Shown here: positions 7,912 to 13,757 of the stretch, one piece after another
Numbering within the stretch: position 1 is the stretch's first letter
How the letters are laid out: every line of letters begins with the position of its first letter
Source of the DNA: JAEUOS01 sp031423955
GTDB taxonomy: Bacteria; Pseudomonadota; Gammaproteobacteria; Burkholderiales; JAEUOS01
Assembly: GCA_031423955.1 (NCBI GenBank)
Contig: JANPGJ010000314.1
Span: 1 to 14,457, forward strand
Reading direction: 5' to 3'
DNA length: 14,457 bases
Notes under the pieces: model-generated
The model's input: only the letters and a program-made list of their open reading frames with translations
Told to the model about the DNA's origin: nothing
Database searches by the model: none
Program-made: the position numbers and the translations under genes

Positions 7912-7920
7912 TGTGGAGAA
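7912..7920 (-). promoter_or_regulatory. DnaA box, one mismatch (TTCTCCACA on - strand)
   Basis: TGTGGAGAA on the + strand is the complement of TTCTCCACA, one change from the consensus TTATCCACA. It directly follows the GGCC block and the triplet run, the position of the box that guides DnaA onto the single strand. Confidence 0.6.
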
Positions 7921-7982
7921 CGGAACAAGTCGAAAGTTTCAAACAAAACAGCGTGTTGGAGAACAATCGGAGGGTCGGGCCG

Positions 7983-7991
7983 TGTGGACAA
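7983..7991 (-). promoter_or_regulatory. DnaA box, one mismatch (TTGTCCACA on - strand)
   Basis: TGTGGACAA on the + strand, complement TTGTCCACA, differs from TTATCCACA only at the third base. It has the same orientation as the box at 7912 and lies 22 bases from the next box in the same orientation. Confidence 0.55.
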
Positions 7992-8004
7992 GGTAGAGGC
8001 AACA

Positions 8005-8013
8005 TGTGGACAG
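8005..8013 (-). promoter_or_regulatory. Weak DnaA box (CTGTCCACA on - strand)
   Basis: TGTGGACAG, complement CTGTCCACA, has two changes from the consensus but keeps the TCCACA core. It is accepted only because it sits among better boxes in the same orientation. Confidence 0.4.
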
Positions 8014-8063
8014 GATGGCTGCAGCGGACGATTGACGATACTTGTTCATAAGTCTTCAACAGC

Positions 8064-8072
8064 TTATCCACA
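8064..8072 (+). promoter_or_regulatory. Perfect DnaA box (TTATCCACA)
   Basis: An exact match to the high-affinity DnaA box, oriented opposite to the three boxes at 7912-8013. It closes the box cluster on the dnaA side, about 75 bases beyond the dnaA stop codon. Confidence 0.75.
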
Positions 8073-8145
8073 GGCTGCCTGTTGCACCCGAATGGCGTTC
8101 ATGCTGCAGAAGGCTGCCGGGTTTGAAGTTGGAGATTGCAAGCGC

Positions 8146-9582
8146 TCAGCCCTTGATGATCTGGTCAAGAACATGCAGTTCATGGTTGAGCTGGTTGTCC
8201 GATTTGCGTGCTTCGGTGATCTTGCGTACCGAATGCAACACCGTTGTGTGGTCGCGCCCGCCAAACGATTCACCGATTTCAGGCAATGACAGGGAAGTAA
8301 GCTCCTTGGTGAAATACATCGCTATGTGACGCGGCTTGACCAGATCCGCGGTGCGCTTTTTCGAGAAAAGATCGGTGACCTTGACGCGATAGAAATCAGC
8401 GACGGTTTTCTGGATGTTTTCGATCGAGATGGCGCGGTTCTGGACGCGCAGCAGATCGCGCAGCGCATCGCGGGCGATTTCGAGAGTGATGTCACGGGCG
8501 TGAAACTTCGAGTAGGCGATCAGCTTGCGCAAGGCGCCTTCGAGTTCCCGCACGTTGGACCGAAGATGCTTGGCGATGAAGAATGCGACATTTTCGTCCA
8601 GGGTGATGCCCTGACTCTCGGCCTTCTTGAGCAGGATGGCGACGCGCATTTCGAGTTCCGGCGGCTCGATGGCTACTGTCAGGCCCCAGCCAAAGCGCGA
8701 AATCAGGCGTTCTTCGATGCCGGCCATTTCGCGGGGGTATGTATCGCAAGTGATGATGACCTGCTTGTGGGCCTCGATCAAAGCATTGAAGGCATAGAAG
8801 AACTCTTCCTGGGTCCGGTTCTTGTTGTTGAAAAACTGGATGTCATCGACGATCAACAGGTCAAGCGAGTGGTAGTAGCGCTTGAATTCGTCGAACGCCT
8901 TTTTCTGGTAGGCGCGTACCACATCGGTCACGTATTGCTCGGCATGGATGTAGCGGACCTTGGCGTCGGGCCGGTGCGCAACAAGCTGGTTGCCAATGGC
9001 TTGCACGAGGTGGGTCTTGCCCAGTCCGACACCACCATAAAGAAATAACGGGTTGTAGGACGTACCCGGATTGTCGGCCACCTGGATCGCGGCGGCTCGT
9101 GCCAGTTGATTGGCCTTGCCGGTGACGAAGGTGTCGAACGAGTGTTCCCCGTTGAGCCGGGTTTTTGAATAGGTCGAGCCGGCATCCGCAGGCGCGTGCG
9201 CGGGTGCCGGGGATGCATTGCGGGGGCCCGGGGATTTCGCGGATTGCAGTGCTGGCGCGGCCACATCGGCAGGCGCAGGGCAGACGATCATGACGCGAAC
9301 AGTAGCGCCCCAGAAATCACTGGCAAGAGACTCCAGTCGACCGACATAACGTTCGCGTACCCATTGCTGCACAAAGCGGTTCGGGGCGCGCAATTCGATT
9401 TCAACCGGTGTACCGGCGCCGGGAGCGGTGTCAGCGCCGATTTTGAGCGGTTTGATCCAGGTCTCGAACTGCTGCCTGGGCAGTTCCTGCATGAACAGTG
9501 CGGAGCACTGCGACCAGAAGGCATCAGGCGAGCCGGTATCGCCCGCTTCAGGCTCGGATTTTGTCGGTACAGCAAGGGGCAT
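8146..9582 (-). CDS. dnaA: Chromosomal replication initiator protein DnaA
   Basis: Complete 478-residue DnaA, the AAA+ ATPase that binds DnaA boxes, opens oriC and loads the helicase. Domain I starts near residue 22 (FWSQCSALFMQELPRQQFETWI), after a polar extension of about 20 residues. Domain II (about 105-145) is a Pro/Ala-rich linker. Domain III shows Walker A GGVGLGKT (183-190), Walker B LLIVDDI (242-248), the ERLISRFGWG segment (291-300) carrying the arginine finger, and RELEGAL (345-351) of sensor 2. Domain IV ends with the DNA-binding signature GGRDHTTVLHS (441-451). The ATG at 9582 has no good Shine-Dalgarno. The gene reads toward the candidate origin and diverges from rpmH. A perfect DnaA box 160 bases upstream suggests autoregulation. 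A TTGACA -35 hexamer (9642-9647, - strand) is present, but its best -10 partner is poor. Confidence 0.98.
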   Translation of the reverse strand: MPLAVPTKSEPEAGDTGSPDAFWSQCSALFMQELPRQQFETWIKPLKIGADTAPGAGTPVEIELRAPNRFVQQWVRERYVGRLESLASDFWGATVRVMIVCPAPADVAAPALQSAKSPGPRNASPAPAHAPADAGSTYSKTRLNGEHSFDTFVTGKANQLARAAAIQVADNPGTSYNPLFLYGGVGLGKTHLVQAIGNQLVAHRPDAKVRYIHAEQYVTDVVRAYQKKAFDEFKRYYHSLDLLIVDDIQFFNNKNRTQEEFFYAFNALIEAHKQVIITCDTYPREMAGIEERLISRFGWGLTVAIEPPELEMRVAILLKKAESQGITLDENVAFFIAKHLRSNVRELEGALRKLIAYSKFHARDITLEIARDALRDLLRVQNRAISIENIQKTVADFYRVKVTDLFSKKRTADLVKPRHIAMYFTKELTSLSLPEIGESFGGRDHTTVLHSVRKITEARKSDNQLNHELHVLDQIIKG

Positions 9583-9742
9583 GGAAGCGAGCCGTCGGAA
9601 ACCGAAACGGCAATTTTTCTGGTTATGTGGTGTGCGGCAGGTGTCAATGACAAGCGGCGAATTCGCCGTTCAACAACCCAACCCCCCGGGTCGCCGCGAA
9701 CGCCAATCTTCGACCAGTAATTTTAACTGCTTTTGACCCGAG

Positions 9743-9751
9743 TTATCCACA
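9743..9751 (+). promoter_or_regulatory. Perfect DnaA box upstream of dnaA
   Basis: TTATCCACA, an exact consensus box, stands 20 bases before the -35 of the rpmH promoter and 160 bases upstream of the dnaA start. In E. coli, DnaA represses its own gene through such a site between the dnaA promoters. Here it could act on dnaA, on rpmH, or as an outlying part of the origin. Confidence 0.75.
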
Positions 9752-9771
9752 GGCAAATGCGCAGCCGGATC

Positions 9772-9801
9772 TTGACGAAAGAATGGAAATTATTGTTTAA
9801 T
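9772..9801 (+). promoter_or_regulatory. Sigma70-type promoter for the rpmH operon
   Basis: The -35 hexamer TTGACG (9772-9777) and the -10 hexamer TTTAAT (9796-9801) each differ from consensus by one base, and the spacer is 18 bases. Transcription would start near 9808, giving a leader of about 40 bases before rpmH. Local AT-richness supports it. This is the only strong promoter-like pair I can place in the window. Confidence 0.6.
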
Positions 9802-9838
9802 AACGGGTTTTACGCAAATTGCGGCCCACGGCCCTTCT

Positions 9839-9844
9839 GGAGAA
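9839..9844 (+). promoter_or_regulatory. Strong Shine-Dalgarno of rpmH (GGAGAA)
   Basis: GGAGAA ends three bases before the rpmH ATG, with the GGAG core five bases away, and fixes the start of this very short gene. Confidence 0.75.
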
Positions 9845-9847
9845 ATC

Positions 9848-9982
9848 ATGAAACGTACCTATCAACCATCAGTGGTCAGGCGTAAACGTACCCACGGCTT
9901 TCTGGTTCGCATGCGCAGCAAGGGCGGGCAGGCGGTGATTCGCGCGCGCCGGGCGAAGGGCCGCAAGCGTCTAGCGGTCTAG
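9848..9982 (+). CDS. rpmH: 50S ribosomal protein L34
   Basis: A 44-residue, Arg/Lys-rich protein of exactly the usual L34 length. It begins MKRTYQPSVVRRKRTHGFLV, the family signature, and ends with the basic RRAKGRKRLAV. L34 is a late-assembling protein of the large ribosomal subunit that packs into 23S rRNA. The start is fixed by GGAGAA just upstream and by a good sigma70-type promoter. It heads the rpmH-rnpA-yidD-yidC-mnmE run, the common order beside bacterial origins. Its TAG stop is followed in the same reading frame, after one codon (GAA), by the TTG start of rnpA. Confidence 0.98.
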   Translation: MKRTYQPSVVRRKRTHGFLVRMRSKGGQAVIRARRAKGRKRLAV

Positions 9983-9985
9983 GAA

Positions 9986-10360
9986 TTGCCTGCCGGCAAG
10001 GGCGGCCGACAGGCGCTTGCCTTGGGCAGCGCCGATTTCGCGGCAATCCTCAAAAGCCCGACGCGAAGGCGCACCCGGCATTTCACGCTGTTCTGGCGCG
10101 CAAGTGAAGTACCGCGCTTAGGCACAGTGGTGTCAAACAAGCTTTCCGGCGGCGCGGTGCGGCGCAATCTTGTCAAGCGGCATGCGCGCGCCATGTTTCA
10201 ACAGTGGTGTCGGGAACGCATTGCCAATGATGCACCCGGGTTTGATCTGGTGATTCGCGTGGCCGCTGATATTCGCGCGCTTTCCCGGAATGCCGAGTTC
10301 GACGAGATGCGCGCACTGTTTAGCCAGCTGGCAGCAAGCGTAGCGGGGAGCACGAAGTGA
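9986..10360 (+). CDS. rnpA: Ribonuclease P protein component
   Basis: A 124-residue basic protein, the small protein subunit of RNase P, which helps the catalytic RNA bind and trim pre-tRNA 5' leaders. The core RLGTVVSNKLSGGAVRRNLVKRHAR (44-68) contains the RNR-type motif (Arg60, Asn61, Lys64, Arg65), and FDLVIRVAADIRAL (86-99) is the usual next strand. Aromatics in RHFTLFW (31-37) match the substrate-binding cleft. There is no ATG: the only upstream options in this frame are TTG at 9986 and a second TTG at 10022, because the rpmH stop lies in frame at 9980. No well-spaced Shine-Dalgarno is seen (AGGA at 9981-9984 is too close), so re-initiation after rpmH is likely. The stop overlaps the yidD start as GTGA. 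Confidence 0.93.
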   Translation: MPAGKGGRQALALGSADFAAILKSPTRRRTRHFTLFWRASEVPRLGTVVSNKLSGGAVRRNLVKRHARAMFQQWCRERIANDAPGFDLVIRVAADIRALSRNAEFDEMRALFSQLAASVAGSTK

Positions 10361-10578
10361 AAGCCGTATTGCTCGCCTTGATCGGGTTTTACCGGTATGC
10401 CATCAGCCCGATGCTCGGGCGGCACTGCCGGTTCGAACCGAGTTGCTCCGAGTATGCGGCTGACGCGATCAAGGAGCACGGCATGGCACATGGTGCCTGG
10501 CTCAGTACCTGCCGCCTGTGTCGTTGCCATCCCTGGCAACCCGGCGGATTCGATCCGGTGCCGCGCCAGCGGTCTTGA
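10357..10578 (+). CDS. yidD: Membrane protein insertion efficiency factor YidD
   Basis: A 73-residue protein of the YidD (haemolytic domain, UPF0161) family. Conserved features are LIGFYRYAISPMLGRHCRFE (8-27), PSCSEYAADAIKEHG (28-42) and CRLCRCHPWQPGGFDPVP (52-69), with the invariant cysteines and the DPVP ending. The N-terminal amphipathic stretch places it at the inner face of the membrane, where it is thought to help YidC insert membrane proteins. The GTG start overlaps the rnpA stop by four bases (GTGA), a typical coupled junction. yidC follows 68 bases later. Confidence 0.97.
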   Translation: MKAVLLALIGFYRYAISPMLGRHCRFEPSCSEYAADAIKEHGMAHGAWLSTCRLCRCHPWQPGGFDPVPRQRS

Positions 10579-10646
10579 AAACAACGTTCGCCTATTCGCC
10601 GGCGGCGCAATCGCGTCGGCGACACAACTGACCTGAATCGAGTTCC

Positions 10647-12311
10647 ATGGATACCCGCCGCCTGATTCTGTTTTTCATCTTTTCCTTTTCCCTGGTGATG
10701 TTGTGGGACGCCTGGCAAAAGCAGCATGCCAAGCCGCCTGTCGCAGCAGCCGGACCGGCGCCGGCGCGCGATGCCGGCATACCGCAACCGACGGTTCCAC
10801 TGCAGGTGCCGACGGTGCCGGGAGCGGTTCCCGGCGTGCCGGTGGCGCCGCTGGCGGCACCAGCCGCAGCGGCAGGAAAAATGGTGGTCAAGACCGATGT
10901 TCTGTCGGCACAAATCGTCTCCGAAGGGGGCGACTTGCGTTTCGTCGAACTCCTGCAGCACAAGGACACGATGGACAAGAACCGCAACTTCGTGTTGCTT
11001 GGCGAACACAGCTATTTCGCCCAGACCGGGCTCCTGGCCCAGGGCATCGAGTTGCCAACCCACAAGACCGCGTTCAACCTGCCTGCTGGAGTGTTTGAAC
11101 TCAAGGCCGGCGAAGCGAAGCTGAATGTGCGGCTGGAAGCGGTCCAAAACGGCATCAAGGTCGCGAAAATTTACACCTTCACGCGCGGCTCCTATGCTAT
11201 TGATGTGGCCTATGAGGTCACCAACGGCGGCAGCATGCCGATCGCTCCTTCGGTCTATCTGCAATTGTTGCGTGACGGCAAGGCGCCGGCGGGTGATTCG
11301 CAGTTTCTGCAGACCTATACGGGACCGGTCTTCTATACCGATGTCGACAAGTTCCACAAGCAGGATTTCTCCGACATCGAGAAGGGCAAGCCGGTACCGG
11401 TCAAGCCTTCGCCTGACGGCTGGGTCGGCATGATCCAGCACTACTTCGCGGCCGCCTGGTTGCCGCAGGGCAACGCCAAGCGCGAGTTCTACAGCAAGAA
11501 GGTGGCCGACAACCTTTATTCGGCCGGCGTCATCGTGCCGATGGGCACCATCGCCGCCGGTACCACGGGCGCGATGTCAGCCAAGCTCTACGTAGGGCCG
11601 CAGGACCAGGACCGCCTCAAGGAATTGGCGCCTGGGCTTGATCTGGTGGTCGACTACGGCTGGCTGACCATCATCGCGCAGCCGATGTTCCTTCTACTCA
11701 AGTGGTTGTACAGCGTTTTGGGGAACTGGGGCTTGGCGATCATCGCGTTGACGGTGATCATCAAGGGTGCGTTTTTCCCCCTTTCGGCAGCGTCCTACAA
11801 GTCTATGGCGCGGATGAAGAAAGTGACGCCGCGTCTCACCCAGTTGCGCGAGCGCTACGGCAGCGATCGCGCGAAGATGAATCAGGCGATGATGGAGTTG
11901 TACAAGGAAGAGAAGATCAACCCTCTGGGCGGCTGCCTGCCGATCGTGATCCAGATTCCGGTGTTCATCGCGTTGTACTGGGTGTTGCTGGCGACGGTGG
12001 AAATGCGCCACGCTCCCTTCTATGGCTGGATCACCGACCTCTCCGCCCAGGATCCCTGGTACATCCTGCCGGTGATCATGGCTGTTTCGATGTTCATCCA
12101 GACCAAGATGAACCCGACCCCGCCCGATCCGATCCAGGCGAAGATGATGCTGATCATGCCGGTGGTGTTTTCGGTGTTCTTTTTCTTCTTTCCCGCCGGG
12201 CTGGTGCTTTACTGGGTAGTCAACAACATCCTGTCGATCGCGCAGCAATGGCAGATCTCGCGCATGATCGAGACCGGCCAGGATCCTGACAAGAAGAAGA
12301 AAAAGGCCTGA
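10647..12311 (+). CDS. yidC: Membrane protein insertase YidC (Oxa1 family)
   Basis: A 554-residue Gram-negative-type YidC that inserts and folds inner-membrane proteins, alone or with SecYEG. TM1 is at about 6-20. Next comes a Pro/Ala/Val-rich linker (about 28-78), then the large periplasmic P1 domain (about 80-330). The conserved insertase core runs from about 336 to 540, with helices including TIIAQPMFLLLKWLY, LPIVIQIPVFIALYWVLLA and the final FFFFFPAGLVLYWVVNN. The cytoplasmic hairpin YKSMARMKKVTPRLTQLRERY lies near 384-404. The groove position held by Arg366 in E. coli is Lys373 here, keeping the positive charge. The C-terminus is a Lys-rich tail (DKKKKKA) likely to touch the ribosome. 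The ATG has only a weak GAG nearby. mnmE follows 36 bases after the stop. Confidence 0.98.
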   Translation: MDTRRLILFFIFSFSLVMLWDAWQKQHAKPPVAAAGPAPARDAGIPQPTVPLQVPTVPGAVPGVPVAPLAAPAAAAGKMVVKTDVLSAQIVSEGGDLRFVELLQHKDTMDKNRNFVLLGEHSYFAQTGLLAQGIELPTHKTAFNLPAGVFELKAGEAKLNVRLEAVQNGIKVAKIYTFTRGSYAIDVAYEVTNGGSMPIAPSVYLQLLRDGKAPAGDSQFLQTYTGPVFYTDVDKFHKQDFSDIEKGKPVPVKPSPDGWVGMIQHYFAAAWLPQGNAKREFYSKKVADNLYSAGVIVPMGTIAAGTTGAMSAKLYVGPQDQDRLKELAPGLDLVVDYGWLTIIAQPMFLLLKWLYSVLGNWGLAIIALTVIIKGAFFPLSAASYKSMARMKKVTPRLTQLRERYGSDRAKMNQAMMELYKEEKINPLGGCLPIVIQIPVFIALYWVLLATVEMRHAPFYGWITDLSAQDPWYILPVIMAVSMFIQTKMNPTPPDPIQAKMMLIMPVVFSVFFFFFPAGLVLYWVVNNILSIAQQWQISRMIETGQDPDKKKKKA

Positions 12312-12347
12312 GCGGCCGCGCGCGCAACCGGCCAGACGAACGCGATC

Positions 12348-13688
12348 ATGCGCGGCGACAGTGATCCGATTGCCGCGGTGGCGACTGCCGGCGGCAAGGG
12401 CGGCATCGGCGTGGTGCGGATTTCCGGGCGTGACATTCAGGCAGTGATCAGCGGCATCATCGGTCGCGTGCCGGTGCCGCGCGCGGCGACGATGGCGACC
12501 TTTCGCGACGCCGCTGGCGTGCCGATCGATCGCGGACTTGCACTGTATTTTCCGGCACCCCACTCGTATACCGGTGAGCATGTGCTTGAGTTGCACGGCC
12601 ACGGCGGGCCGGTGGTTCTGAACCTGCTCCTGCAACGCGCGATCGAGCTTGGCTGCAGGCCGGCGGCACCCGGCGAATTCACGCAGCGGGCTTTTCTCAA
12701 CGACAAACTCGACCTTGCACAGGCAGAGGGCGTAGCCGATCTGATCGACGCCACTTCGGCGCGCGCGGCGCGCGCGGCGATGCGGTCTCTGGACGGCGCG
12801 TTTTCACGCGAGATCGCGGTGCTGCGGGATCGACTGGTGGAATTGCGCGCCCTGATCGAGGCCACCCTTGACTTCCCGGAAGAAGAAATCGATTTTCTTG
12901 AGCGCGCCCAGGCGGCAACGCGGCTGGAAAGCATCAAGGCGGCGCTGGCGGCGGTGCAGGAGCGCAGCCGGCAGGGCGCGCGGCTGCGTGCCGGGTTCAC
13001 GGTGGTGCTGGCAGGGCGGCCGAATGTCGGAAAATCCTCGCTCCTCAATCTGCTTGCTGGCGAAGAGGCGGCGATCGTCACCGCGGTGCCTGGGACCACC
13101 CGCGATGCGGTCGAACGCTCGATCATGATCGACGGCATGGTGGTGAACGTGATCGACACTGCCGGCCTGCGCGAAACCACGGACCAGGTCGAAGCGATCG
13201 GAATTGCGCGCACGCGACGAGAAATCGCGCGCGCCGACCTGGTGTTGCATGTGGTGGAGGCGGGCTGCGCTTTGCCTGAGGACCGGGCGGCAGCGGCGGG
13301 GATTCCTGCCGCGATACCGCGTCTGACCATCCACAACAAGATCGACATGACCGGCGAGACGGCAGGGGTCGATGGCGACAGCGTGCGATTGTCGGCGTTG
13401 AGCGGCGACGGAATTGCTGGCTTGCGCACCGAGTTGTTGCGCCGCAGTGGCCTGGAAGGCGCAGGCGAGGACGTGATCATTTCCCGCGAGCGTCATTTGA
13501 ATGCGCTCAATCAGGCCGCCACAGCGATTGACGCCGCAGCCATGCACCTCGATCCGGCGCACACCGCGCTCGAACTGGCGGCTGAAGAGCTTCGGCTGGC
13601 GCAACAAGCCTTCAATCTCATCACCGGTGAATTTGGCGCTGATGATTTGCTGGGTGAAATTTTCGGGCGTTTCTGCATCGGGAAATGA
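12348..13688 (+). CDS. mnmE: tRNA modification GTPase MnmE (TrmE)
   Basis: A complete 446-residue MnmE. With MnmG it forms the complex that installs the (carboxymethyl)aminomethyl group on U34 of certain tRNAs, using a folate carbon. The N-terminal folate-binding domain starts DPIAAVATAGGKGGIGVVRISG (6-27) and includes the YTGEHVLELHGHGGP block (74-88). The G domain, inserted in the helical domain, shows G1 GRPNVGKS (223-230), G2 within PGTTRD (248-253), G3 DTAG (270-273) and G4 NKID (330-333). The C-terminal CIGK (443-446) carries the cysteine that is the family hallmark. mnmG is not next to it here, since a transporter receptor follows. It is probably read from the rpmH-yidC transcript, with a 36-base gap and no strong Shine-Dalgarno. 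Confidence 0.98.
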   Translation: MRGDSDPIAAVATAGGKGGIGVVRISGRDIQAVISGIIGRVPVPRAATMATFRDAAGVPIDRGLALYFPAPHSYTGEHVLELHGHGGPVVLNLLLQRAIELGCRPAAPGEFTQRAFLNDKLDLAQAEGVADLIDATSARAARAAMRSLDGAFSREIAVLRDRLVELRALIEATLDFPEEEIDFLERAQAATRLESIKAALAAVQERSRQGARLRAGFTVVLAGRPNVGKSSLLNLLAGEEAAIVTAVPGTTRDAVERSIMIDGMVVNVIDTAGLRETTDQVEAIGIARTRREIARADLVLHVVEAGCALPEDRAAAAGIPAAIPRLTIHNKIDMTGETAGVDGDSVRLSALSGDGIAGLRTELLRRSGLEGAGEDVIISRERHLNALNQAATAIDAAAMHLDPAHTALELAAEELRLAQQAFNLITGEFGADDLLGEIFGRFCIGK

Positions 13689-13757
13689 GTTGCGCCCGAT
13701 GAAATGACAAACCCTGCGAGAATGCGGCCCTGTCAGGCATTTTTCGAGGGCGAGACG

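Larger units (their letters stand above)
7846..8145. other. oriC: Candidate chromosomal replication origin (oriC) between dnaA and dnaN
   Basis: This non-coding gap holds one exact DnaA box (8064-8072) and three imperfect ones (7912-7920, 7983-7991, 8005-8013). Next to the leftmost box is an AT-rich stretch in otherwise GC-rich DNA. The order AT-rich element, A-centred triplets, short GC block, DnaA box matches the unwinding module known from Bacillus subtilis and predicted in many bacteria. Position between dnaA and dnaN is a classical origin site. Forks leaving here would run with dnaN-gyrB on the left and rpmH-mnmE on the right. I could not measure cumulative GC skew. The remaining part (8073-8145) shows nothing distinct. 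A + strand frame crosses this gap but is not gene-like. Confidence 0.7.
9583..9847. promoter_or_regulatory. Divergent dnaA / rpmH control region
   Basis: This 265-base gap separates the two divergent genes. The right half is AT-rich around 9775-9820 and holds the rpmH promoter. A perfect DnaA box lies at 9743-9751. On the - strand a perfect TTGACA (9642-9647) could serve dnaA, but the nearest -10-like hexamers are either wrongly spaced (CATAAC, 14 bases) or poor (TAACCA, 16 bases). A CCCCCCGGG stretch occurs near 9682-9690. No small gene is supported here. Confidence 0.6.

Noticed and set aside
8042..8060. TTGTTCATA near 8043 as a further DnaA box
   Set aside because: It has three mismatches from TTATCCACA and lacks the CCACA core.
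7876..8289. A 137-codon + strand frame across the dnaA-dnaN gap and the end of dnaA
   Set aside because: It contains the DnaA boxes and then runs antisense to dnaA. It has no ribosome binding site and no recognisable protein features.
9622..9647. dnaA promoter with perfect TTGACA (- strand, 9642-9647) and CATAAC (9622-9627)
   Set aside because: The spacer is only 14 bases, and the alternative -10 at 16 bases (TAACCA) matches poorly, so I do not list it as a promoter by itself.
13715..13745. Possible terminator after mnmE, GCC...GGC followed by ATTTTT
   Set aside because: Only three base pairs can form before the T-run, which is too weak for an intrinsic terminator.
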